Shown: piece after piece, positions 1-10,572 of the stretch
How positions within the stretch are numbered: position 1 is the stretch's first letter
Layout of the letters: each line of letters starts with the position of its first letter
From: Physcomitrium patens
Lineage: Eukaryota > Streptophyta > Bryopsida > Funariales > Funariaceae
Direction: 5' to 3'
Length of the DNA stretch: 64,000 nt
Assembly: GCF_000002425.4 (NCBI RefSeq)
Contig: NC_037257.1
Span: forward strand, 16,110,733-16,174,732
Notes under the pieces: generated by a model
Seen by the model: the letters and a program-made list of their open reading frames with translations, nothing else
Told to the model about the DNA's origin: nothing
Database searches by the model: none
Position numbers and translations under genes: made by a program

Positions 1-2639
1 GTGGAACAAGCCGAGTAGGATAATAATTTTGTCGGTATTGAAATCCATGCAACAGGTCTGGACTCCGATGGAAGCAATGCAGGATCTCACAAGCTAGGTA
101 ATTAGCTCAGATGCATAACAATCAGATCAAAATTCTCGTAATCTGAGTTCATTATCTCGTGACCTACACCATCGTGAAGAATCAAAGTGTTGAATGGTAC
201 AAAAGAGTGAAGTTTCCTCTCTATCTTTTCTTTTTTCTTTTCTCTTTTTGTCATTTAAAAATATTGATAAGTAGATAAAAATGAAAATGAAAATAAATAA
301 AAATAAAAATAAAGTGTATAATGAAAGGAAGTAAGTGGCACAGTAGAAAACACAATGTTGGATTTGAATGATTTTATGATTCAATAAATCTCATAAATTT
401 TCTGGTACTTGATGCATTGATGAAAACCTTACAATTTATTCTCTGTTATTTGAAACTAGAGAATACCTACTCAGAGATTTTAAATAGATTCTTATTCTTC
501 GTGTTTGCATGGACATACATTGTTTTACTAGTTCATATTTCATTGCTTTAATAATTGGCAGGTGCATTAGAAGCTACAACATAAAACATGTACCAAACTT
601 CATGTAACTACAGTGTAGAAATTTTGGTCAAGGTCAGGGGTGTAATATATGATGCAACATATATAATAAAATAGAATATGTAGCATATTTAAAATAATGA
701 AGTTACTGAATAACAAGCTTTAAAAATAAAATAAAATAAAATAAAAACCAATGTGACAATTCAGAACTGTAAATCAGAATTATGTTACCCATCAAAATTT
801 AAAATTACTAGCCATGTAATGCTTTCTCTAGGGTTGAAACACCATATAATTGTTATTGTAAAAAATTACCGTATTTTGTAACATTAACAAGGTATATATT
901 ATAACTAAAGAGTATTAGTTCTTTACATACCACTGCTTATACAAATCAATAATATATACATACTTGTAAAAAGTAAACGTGTCAATTGCTGTTGAGTGCC
1001 AACAAGGATCAACCACAACTCAAAAAAAACATACATATTTTCATAAATATGCCATCAAAAATCGTAAAATGCCTGTTTTTAATCATAAATCATACTGTAA
1101 TTAACACTCAGAACCACTTAGTTATTCAGTTTTCTAAATATTTGTTTGTGACATGTAACAAAACATTTAAGGAACAACAAAAAATAAAGTTTTAAAAATA
1201 ACTAAACCCTTGTTATGATCCTCAGATCTTCATGGTCATTAACTATTTAAGAGACATAACAACAATAATAATAATAATAATAATAATGATAAACCTACAA
1301 CTTTTCTATTCAATGTAGTTTTATGAGTAACATGGAAAGAAATCCTTCTACACCAATGCTTTGATTGACTGATTCATTGAGTCTTCAAAATGAGAAAGGA
1401 TTTTAATACAAATAATGGGGTTATTTAATACATCAAACACGATCCAGAAAGCTTTTTTTTGTGTAAAACCGTGTTACTGAATCTATATATATATATATAT
1501 ATAAATGTATGATTCTAAAAAGAGGTCCATCCATCCTTTTCTGATAAATTTTCGTTACCAGAAAATGCAACAAAATGGAAAACATGGAGATGATGACGTG
1601 TAAGGCTGTCATGTCCACGAACGCCACGTAGGATTCAAAGGAAGATGGCTGCTGACATGCCAAAAGCCACGCGTCATGTCCATGCAGCACACGTGGGCAT
1701 CCCTGCTGCTGACCGGGTCTGCTATTATGCTGACGTGGTAGTCTACGTGGCAGGGTAAACACATGCCTAGTTGGACTTGTAAGCACAAACACACAACATA
1801 CATATATATATATATATATATATACATACATTAGTAACCTTCAAATTCTCGTCCCTTTCTTGTATCTCGTTCCTTCCCAACTTTTTTTATTTCAAGTTTT
1901 CCTTAGTTTAATATGAATTGGTTTACTTAACTTTCTAAATCAGTAGCTTATTAATTGGTATAAAATAGATGATACATGAGACTTCATTGCTATTATTTAT
2001 TAACTTAATAATTGATACACTCGATAAAATTTTGAAGCATGTAGCATGAAATGATTCTATAATCTTCTATTTCTTTATTGTGTTATCTTTTTTTTAATCA
2101 TAGAATGTACTAAGCAAGTTTTTATTGATGTTTTAACTTGTATTCAGTAATTTTGAGCTCCATTCTTCTATTGTTTCAAGAAGTAGAATAAAATAGTGAT
2201 TATTTTAAAAATAGGCTCCATAACATTATTTGTTATTGTTATATTTTTATTATTATTTTAAAATAATAATAAGAATTAATTGAAGATAAAAATTAAAGAT
2301 GTTGTAAAAGCATGGATATTGTAAAGATCATTCTACAAGCAAAAATATGTCAAATTATGATTTGGTAAAGCCAACTTCATTTGGAGCCATCATGGGTTTG
2401 GCTTGAATATACATTCTGATTTTCAGGTTAGTTTTTAAGACTCCCACGCTGCACTAATAATAGGGTGGCAATAATACCATGAATTATTCCTCAAACCATT
2501 GAGCATTTCAAGCCAAAGTGATATTTGAAACTGATACACTGAAACAATTAGTTCATAGGCTGTATACACTGCATCTAAATTAAGTGATTCAGCACGCTTT
2601 GTAACTGTTTTAAAATACATATATTTTACAATATTTTAA

Positions 2640-2675
<36 letters not shown>

Positions 2676-5640
2676 ACATAGATTTTGATTTTATTTTTAA
2701 AAGAATGAATATAATTATCTACCACTCTCATAATCATGCAATGTGTTGTTTTGGTTTGCTTGTTTCTTTTATTCTAAATTCTACTCTAAGATTTACACTT
2801 TATTTGCATGTTTTGTATATATATATATATATATATATATGACATCAAGTTATTAATTGATGATTTATGGTTATGCTGTCAGTGAATTTTTTAATTTTCT
2901 TAATTTTTAATTTTGTAAAGAGGTAAATAATGTTTTGACAAATTATTCTAGAATTTCATGTCCAAATTCAAGTTTACTGATTAGGTTAGTTTGGATTACT
3001 CACAACTAATGACTTCAAAAATCACCCTGATAGTGTAAACATCCATACTAATTCATCATGAGGTTTATAAGACTGCACACCCTGATATGTACCCTTAAGA
3101 CACTACAACTTCAAAATGTCTGATAATGAGGTATGAAATTATTGTAAATTAAAATATTAAGCATTTAACACTCTATAAAAGACAACACAAAAAAATAAAA
3201 ATTATTAATGAAACTAAGTTACATTTCTTCATTTCAATTCAAGCTTTCAAACTTACACTATGGTGCTTTGAAATATCTGTTTGATTCAGCATTCACAAAT
3301 ATCCAAAGTTTAGCAAAGTGCAGAAGATTTAAATATCTGCACAAGCACAGATGTAAACTCTTCAAATACACATTACCATACAATTTCAAATTATATATAC
3401 ATTTATTTATTTATATGTGTATATATATACACACATGTACACATGTTATTAAAGATATTAATCCACTATATATATATATATATATAATTTTCCAAAAAAA
3501 ATCTAATTTTGATTAGATCTGAAGAGAGTGAAATTTTTATCAATTTTGAAAAATTCTTCCATTATTTTTTTTCTAATGTAAAACATTATGATAATAAGTG
3601 CAGAATGTATGTATATGTAAAAATTTAACTAGACTAATCACACGAGTATGTCGGAATTGAATTATAAAATGAACTTTTTAAATTTAATTATAAAGTAGTG
3701 TTAAGTATTTCATTATCTTAATAAATGTGACTTGTCAGAAAATTATTATATAAGATCTAAAGTAAAAACACCTTGCCAATTTCAAATTTATTGTTTAGTA
3801 AAAATTGAACTCTTTATTTATTTATTTATTTATTTTTTTGTGTAATCAAGAAAAAAATGCACAATCTTGTGAAATTGAAAATTTAATTGTCTTGTATTAC
3901 TGTTGAGGTTTCACTGTAAAAAATTCGCATGACGTGGAACTGTTACCATTATTATGTATGAATTCATTAATATTGCGGTGAAGGTGTTTACATGGTCATT
4001 TAACAACGTCTCATTAATTTTCAACTTAAAGCCACCATACTTGTTAATGAAGTTTAATACAAAATCTTGGGTGGTAGTGGGTCAATTTTTTCTTGGATTT
4101 TAAATGTAATGCATTCATGTTATAAAATGATTTTGATAAGAAAACAATATAGGAAACCCATCATCTTTCATTTAGTTAGTAAATTAATTGAAGAAATCTG
4201 TGAACTAATCATAAAATATTTATTGTTCATACCACTTGAATTTAAATTGTAACTATGTGATTTGTTTTGAATTGAAACAAACACATTGAACTTATCAATA
4301 CAACAAACTTACGAGCATTTATTCAGCTTCATTTCAGAGTTTGCAACTTATATTAATACATATGAAGTATATTATAAACTGATTTGTTAGAAAACACATA
4401 ATTTAATAGAAACACATAATATTTATGGTAGAATATGTCATTCCTTATTATAATTTTGGTAATTATTATAAAAAAAGTGTGGGTATTTGTGAATTTTTAA
4501 ATACAGTTGTAGTCCGTGAAGTAAATTGATTAATCTTAAATTTAAGTTTTTCTTTAACATTAATTTGATGTTCTACAGAACAAAATGAAACCAAGCATAC
4601 GTTTTAGATTAGATACAAAAAGGCCATATTACAATGTTCTTTTTAAATAAATGTATCTTTTTAAATAAATATATCTTGATTTAATTCAATGATATCATAT
4701 ATATTTGCAATTATTTTTCTTAAAATCTGTAAGAAATAATATTTATGCCCTTAAAATATGAGTTTTACTGATTATGAGTAAGAATTAAATGTGAGTTAGA
4801 GCTTTCTTGTCATTGTTCTTGTTTGTTTATTCATTGCCTGTCAGGTTTTTTTTATTTCATTTTTATTTTATTTTTCTCTTCTCTTCAATAAAGGTTTGGT
4901 GTTGGATCCAGTTAACATTCAGGTTGTTACAAAACACATGACCTTTCGAAATACAGAACAATAATCAGGATACATTTTTTGAGATTCCAGAATTTTATTG
5001 ATAATTTAATTAGAAAATAAGATAAATATGTATTCACGATACTAACATAAAATAATAAACTTCAAAACACATTATATGGCATATGTATTTATATTTATTA
5101 AATTATATTTAACTCGATTCATTGTGAAATTTGTAATTTTTTATTAATAATAACTGATGAGTTATTTATAGACTCTATAACTATTGGTACTTGAAAAAAA
5201 TGTATATTAGTGCTCTTCAAGTTACATTCTTGTGATGTAAACAGAAAGAAGTTGTTGCAGCAAAAGGTTAGAAGTTAGTTTTTTGTAATAATAATAAATT
5301 TGATTATATTATGTAATTTTGAATTTGGATGTAGCATGGCGTGCACTTGACATTTGAATATTTGTTTAGCAAGCCAATTTTCAGCTTTAGGAATAACTCA
5401 ATTTTTTTTTTTTTTTTAAACATTTCGTTCAAAATATGTTATCAATTATATTTAGAGCAACTTCCTTGTGCCAAGTTAATTTCTAACTAATAGCTGGTCT
5501 ATTTCTTAATATTTGAAACAAGTAAATGAAACCCATGCTTAAAAACAATAACCCAACTCAATGTCTATCAAATACAACGTCAGACCAGGCCAGATCAGAC
5601 CAGACCCAACTCTAATCCTAATTAGTACTAATTAATCTAA
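1..5640. other. AT-rich intergenic spacer
   Basis: No gene is supported here. The stretch is strongly AT-rich, with (TA)n tracts near 1484-1503, 1802-1824, 2643-2671, 2816-2840 and 3467-3486, an (AAT)n tract near 1262-1287, an AAAAT pentamer tract near 721-745 and a TTTA tract near 3812-3836. Short open frames are either low complexity or match nothing I recognise. The first ~130 bases are more balanced in composition and could be the tail of a gene outside the window, but no reading frame supports that. The one distinctive patch is at 1590-1750 and is listed separately. Confidence 0.75.
1590..1752. promoter_or_regulatory. Cluster of five ACGT-core (G-box/ABRE-like) motifs
   Basis: Within about 155 bp, ACGT cores occur at 1596, 1626, 1691, 1733 and 1745. 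The one at 1690-1695 is a perfect CACGTG G-box, and those at 1733 and 1745 read ACGTGG. The patch is much richer in G+C than the DNA around it. ACGT cores are known binding sites of plant bZIP and bHLH factors, including ABA-response factors. No transcript start or gene is visible next to it, so it could be an enhancer, an orphan promoter or part of an unrecognised element. Confidence 0.4.
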
Positions 5641-7449
5641 CTAGTTTGACAAACAGCGGTTAAGATTGTAATTAAAAGATAATACCACCAACGAGTGAGG
5701 AGCACGTGTGTCAGTCAGTGCCAGGGTGGTCGTAGGAGTGGCTGCATTCGGAGATGAGCAATAGATGAAACGAGGATGGGAGAGGACGGATGAATGCGGG
5801 GCTCCGCACGTGAAGGAGGCTGCACGGGTGACGGCGTCGGTCTGCCCCGGCCTGGCCAATAGCGACCCGACCCGGCCCGGTTAGACCTGCAGAGGAGATG
5901 GAGGAGAAGAAGCAAGAAAGAGCGAGAGAGAGAGAGAGAAAGAGTAGTAGTAGTAGTAGAGTTGTTGGTCTTCGTTCCACTGCTGCTGCTGCTGATGAAG
6001 GAGGAGGAGGAGGAAGGAGGAAGGAGGGGGCTGGTGGAGGCAGGGAGGGAGGGAGGGAGGAGTAGAGGAATAGTAGAGGAACAGAGCAATAGCAGCAACA
6101 GCAGCAGCAGCAACGCTTCTCTTTCAGGAGGAGGAGGGAGGCGGACAAGAGAGAGCGGAAGGCGCGGCACAAGCCAGCAGCCAGCCTCTCTCTCTCGCTC
6201 AGATCTTCCGTCGCCGGCTTTCGCTCGCTTGCTCGCTGTGTTGTTTTGCTTCCAGTCGTTTTCACACGTGCCCTGCGCTTGTTGTGGCGAACAGGTAAAT
6301 CCGAAACCGGATTCGGCTTCATTCCAGCCACTATTTAGCAGCTCTCGCGTGCGGTCGGTTTGCTCGGTCTAGAAATTTGTGCGGGTCCTCTGTTTCTGTT
6401 TCGTGTCTTGTTTTTGCTTCTTGGCTCGTGCGGCCCTTCGTCAGAGTGGCGGGCTGGTTGTGCTGCGATGGCTTACGATGTGTGGTGTGGAGGACCTCAT
6501 TCTCATGCGTTTGAGGCTCGCTGCGAGTTTTTTTCTTTTTCTTTTATTGGAGTGTGTTTTTTATTTGGAGTTTTGCAGTTTTTCGGTATTTTATAAAAAA
6601 ATCTTTGTAGTCACTTAGTGGAGTTAGAAACATTTGGGAGCAGTTGCGGCTGCACCATGCGGTTGCGCGGAGTTTGCAGCTGTATGGTGATAGCTGCAGG
6701 GTGTTCGATCCTATGCGCTGCATCGAACTACATCCATTGGTAGTTTCTAGTTGCATTGTTTGGAATCTGTCTTCAGTTCTTAGTTATCGATGGAGCTCTT
6801 CTCTTCGCTATAAGACGCTTTTTGTATCAGTGAATGAGCGCGGATGTACAGAAACAACGAATTCTGTGTCGTCATTTTTTTGGCATTGTGCACATGATTC
6901 ACGCTGATTCGAGGTGTTTAGGCCGCCTCTCTTTTCTATGGTAATTAATGTTTTCGCAACCTTCATATGCTGGTGGTGGATTGACATGCTCATACTTCAG
7001 GTAGGGAATTAGTTTTTCTTTGTAGCTTCCTGTTGCAGGCCTGACATTCACATTCTTGTTCATTTGGCAGATCTGGCTATGGTTCAATTAAAGATCCTAA
7101 GCTATATTCTTCTGTAGGATTTACGGTTTCGCTGGTTTGGGGAATTTTCAGCTCAATGTATGCCGATTGACGGCTTCGACTGCGTTGATACTTCTATTTC
7201 CCTCGCGCAGCCATTCCTCGAATATTTTAAGTATATTGTGCCTTTCTACTTCTGCCTGAATTTCGGTTGCCACTACCATTCTAGTGTTGTCAACTCAAGA
7301 GATGTTACTCACTTTCGTCCACCTCGCATAACACATACATCAAAATTATTTGGGATTGGGATTTGCAGTTGATACTTCGCTAGTGACGATCTGATCAAGA
7401 GAGGCCTGGTTACCAGGTTTGTTGAGGTGCTTACTTATCTGACTTGAGG
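5640..7449 (+). promoter_or_regulatory. Promoter, 5' leader and probable leader intron of the epimerase gene
   Basis: Composition changes sharply from AT-rich to GC-rich at about 5.64 kb. A CCAAT box (GGCCAATAGC) lies near 5855. From about 5910 to 6170 the plus strand is a run of simple repeats: GA, TAG, CTG, GGA, GGGA and AGC units. This is typical of a plant 5' leader. A good splice donor (ACAG/GTAAAT) sits at 6295, and a fitting acceptor (TTTGCAG) ends at 7368, so a leader intron of about 1.07 kb is likely. The T-rich sequence between them fits. The start of transcription is not defined. Long open frames in the simple-repeat part, on both strands, are low complexity and are not counted as genes. 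Confidence 0.6.
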
Positions 7450-8379
7450 ATGGTAGAGTTTGTCAAGGATGGAGCCACGGGCATGGAGAAAGTCCTGCTG
7501 CGTGAGCCCGGGGGTGCAACCGCACAAATTCATCTTTACGGAGGGCACGTGACGTCATGGAAAAATGAGAAAGGGGAGGAGATGCTTTTCTTGAGCTCCA
7601 AGGCTATATTTAGACCTCCAAAGGCAATTCGCGGTGGTATCCCAGTTTGTTTTCCTCAGTTTGGTGGATTTGGTGCTCTGGAACAGCATGGATTTGCCAG
7701 AAATCGGATGTGGACTGTTGACCCGAATCCGCCTCCTCCACCTCCTTTCGCAGGCACTGGCCCCAACAAGCCCTATATTGATCTAGTTCTGAAGCCGGCG
7801 GACGATGAGTTAAAGATCTGGCCTCACAACTTCGAGCTCTACCAGAGAGTGATGCTGGGGTTCCACGGTGAGCTCACCTCAATTATTCGAGTTCGAAATA
7901 CGGATAACAAGCCTTTCACTTTCACCTTCGCGCTGCACACATACCTGTCCGTCTCAGACATCAGCGAGGTCCGTATAGAGGGGCTCGAGACGTTAGATTT
8001 CCTCGATAATTTGCGGGATAAGGAAAGATTAACAGAACAGGGAGATGCGATCACTTTTGATTCTGAAGTAGATCGCATTTACATGGGGACTCCTACGAAG
8101 ATAGCCGTTATAGACCATGAGAAGAAACGGACTTTTGTACTTAAGAAGGAGGGTCTTCCAGATGCAGTGGTGTGGAATCCCTGGGAGAAGAAAGCCAAAG
8201 CTATGGCAGACTTTGGTGACGATGAGTACAAGCACATGTTGTGTTTAGAGGCAGCGGCTGTGGAGAAGCCGATCACATTGAAACCAGGGGAGGAATGGAA
8301 AGCTCGTCAAGAAATTTCGGCTGTGCCATCGAGTTACTTCAGTGGCCAACTAGATCCGTGTAAGGTCCTTAACGGGTGA
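7450..8379 (+). CDS. Glucose-6-phosphate 1-epimerase-like protein (aldose 1-epimerase family)
   Basis: A 309-residue protein in one exon. It matches the plant D-hexose-6-phosphate mutarotase family (EC 5.1.3.15), which interconverts alpha- and beta-glucose 6-phosphate, probably in the cytosol because no transit peptide is present. Family landmarks are the N-terminal LYGGHVTSWKNEKGEE, the block RGGIPVCFPQFGGFG, then HGFARNRMW, and two residues that correspond to the catalytic His and Glu of yeast Ymr099c: His163 in FALHTYLSV and Glu267 in MLCLEAAAV. An unusual run of six prolines follows WTVDPN at about residue 93. The ATG at 7450 is the first in frame and gives the usual family N-terminus. 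The coding region has no intron, whereas I believe many plant homologues have several (recollection). The 3' untranslated region probably runs several hundred bases further. Confidence 0.93.
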   Translation: MVEFVKDGATGMEKVLLREPGGATAQIHLYGGHVTSWKNEKGEEMLFLSSKAIFRPPKAIRGGIPVCFPQFGGFGALEQHGFARNRMWTVDPNPPPPPPFAGTGPNKPYIDLVLKPADDELKIWPHNFELYQRVMLGFHGELTSIIRVRNTDNKPFTFTFALHTYLSVSDISEVRIEGLETLDFLDNLRDKERLTEQGDAITFDSEVDRIYMGTPTKIAVIDHEKKRTFVLKKEGLPDAVVWNPWEKKAKAMADFGDDEYKHMLCLEAAAVEKPITLKPGEEWKARQEISAVPSSYFSGQLDPCKVLNG

Positions 8380-9996
8380 TTTTTTTCCTTTTTCTTTTAT
8401 TTCCTTTTTCTTTTGTAGGTGTCTCGATTGTTTGGTAGTGGTAGTGTTCATCTGTTATTGAATATAATTTACATTGGTTTTCATCGAAGTAGAACCCTCA
8501 TACTAATAGGTAGTATGCCCCATGTTTTTTGTACTTGCCGCACGAGAAACTCAAAAAAAACGTTCGACTTGAATACGCACGAGGACATAGTCAATGTTGG
8601 CAACTTGCTACTGTCTTATATACACGACATTTTTGATCACTGGTCGGGAGCAGGAAGATAGATTCACGTTCATAACCGTGGGAGTAATGTACTTAACCTC
8701 TGTCCTAGTTGTCTACTTTCTTCGAGTCTGCTCTTAGCAATTTGATGTTGTGATACCTTAATGAAGGTTTCAACCTCAATTATTAGCCTCTAGATAGGCA
8801 TCATAGGTGGCGGGATATATGGTGTAGGTGAAACTTTCAGACATTTATATGTCTGAAAGTTGAGACAGACATATCTTTACAAGTTTCTCAACAAGTGATC
8901 ACTTCAATTCTTTGTGGGTACTTCTGTGCCAACTGTAACGTCTGCTTTCAGGCGTGAAGTTGAGAAATGTTAGCATCACACTGAGATTCATATTAGAGAA
9001 ACAACAATCGTCTAGATAACCTCCCTTTTTGTCTATGGGTACATATTTGCTCTGTTGAAGTAGCTTGTACAGTGTTGGAGAAAGGTTATATCCAGTTGCT
9101 AGATTTTAAGGCTGTTATGCTACAGCTTAACCCACTTTTTGTTGGCTTTAATTTTGCGGCAACAATCCGTGTATCTATTTTGATGTTTTTACTTGAAGTC
9201 TCAAGTGCAAATTACTTAGGTTTCCAGGTCTTGAACTACTGTATGGCTGGTACTTTGCAGGTTAGCGTTGGGGTCCTCTCACTGCCTCATGTTTCACTTC
9301 TTTCCCACATTTTTTGAGAGCTACACAACACATTTGATCATTGTTGTACATTTTCGAAATATCATTTACAACATATGTCGATTTTTCTCGTCATGTTTTG
9401 ACCATCCGTTGAGGGTTTGATTTTAATCATAGAGTCTTCTACTGTCAGAATTTTTAAGTAATTGCTTGTGTTTATAATTTTTGGATGGTGTTTTCGTGTA
9501 TCTTTGTGTTTTGTATTTATAGACTGTAGTTTATTGTTGATTTATTTAAAGTTGGACCTGTGGTTTTGTTTCTCATTTTTGGTTTTTAGAAGTGATGGAG
9601 TTAGCGATTATACTTATCAGACTTTTCCGATCAGATGGGATTCAGGTTTTTGTTTGCAATGTAAAATCTTTAATAGATGTGTTTATTGGGTTTCTAATGT
9701 TTTTAAAACAAAAAAACAATAAATACAACATTATTATGATAAATAATATTTAAACTTATGCCGAATCATTTAATGTTATAAATAAAGTAGTTCCCTAGGA
9801 TAAAATATGAAGTTGGTATATTTTAAGAAGTATTTTTCTTTTAGAAAGGAATTCTACAAACTTATTTTTTGTTATACTATCTTAGTTGTGTTATCATTCA
9901 TTCTTATATATTGTAGTTTATTGTTATAATTCTAAATAAAATTGATATTATGATATCTTTGATGAAGTCACTTAATTTTAAAAAATATGTATAGAG
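8380..9996. other. 3' flank of the epimerase gene, no further gene seen
   Basis: The first 500-700 bases have near-genic composition and probably include the 3' untranslated region, although no single polyadenylation site can be chosen. A perfect hairpin lies at 8832-8861 (separate entry). Open frames of 80-86 codons near 8419, 9072 and 9462 on the plus strand resemble nothing I know. From about 9.5 kb the sequence becomes AT-rich. Confidence 0.6.
8832..8861. repeat. Perfect 13-bp inverted repeat with 4-base loop
   Basis: The arms AACTTTCAGACAT and ATGTCTGAAAGTT are exact reverse complements separated by TTAT. The hairpin sits about 450 bp after the epimerase stop codon, possibly still in its transcript. 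It is too short and too symmetric to call a microRNA precursor. Confidence 0.85.
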
Positions 9997-10029
9997 GAAT
10001 GTTAAATTGACCCCATTAGTTGTTAATTT
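9997..10029. repeat. Left terminal inverted repeat of the MULE
   Basis: Starts GAATGTTAAATTGACCCC and pairs with 14999-15031 read on the other strand, with three mismatches in 33. Similarity fades beyond the 33rd base, so the repeat is short for a MULE. Confidence 0.82.
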
Positions 10030-10538
10030 TTCTTACCCATTGTCAAAAATACCAAAAAGTAGATCATCATCAAATTATATCAATACATTTGAATGAAAAT
10101 ATGGAAATAGATTGTCAAGGTGTACTTTGTTACTATAAACATCATTTTAAGATCAATTGGAATAATTTTAGGCACTCATCTTTGGATGTTTTACTAAAGT
10201 TACTACCAACTTTGCAACCATATTTAGGGTAAGCATGCTTCTTCTTAGGATAAGGTGGAGGACTATCTATCACTCCAAACTATGTATGATTCTTCTTCAC
10301 TAAATAATTTTGAGATAAGAAATAACTACAAAAGAATTAGTATATAAATATATTTGTGCATCTTGTACTACTAGTTGTACAAATGATTGTTAACCAATGA
10401 ATCAAATCACTCCTTCAATGTTATGACTATGTACTCTGATGCATTGTGTATTGCGAGTAGGTATATTTTCCATAGGTTGTGGTAGACTTGCTAACATGGT
10501 AGGAGGCTAGTGCATGCCACAACAAAGCTTAGTTGCTA

Positions 10539-10541
<3 letters not shown>

Positions 10542-10571
<30 letters not shown>
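10542..10571. repeat. 30-base poly-T tract
   Basis: An uninterrupted T run inside the MULE. Read on the minus strand it is a poly-A tract. It may mark a retroposed insert in the element, but no SINE or LINE body can be recognised beside it. Confidence 0.7.

Positions 10572-10572
<1 letters not shown>

Noticed and set aside
5711-6331. Long minus-strand open frames (up to 206 codons) and a plus-strand frame at 5962-6372
   Set aside because: They are translations of GA, GGA and AGC simple repeats in the epimerase leader, giving runs of Leu, Ser, Pro or Glu. No family resemblance.
8368-8422. Tiny intron at the end of the epimerase gene (GTGATT...TTGTAG)
   Set aside because: About 43 bp is too short for a plant intron, and the stop at 8377-8379 gives the normal family C-terminus.
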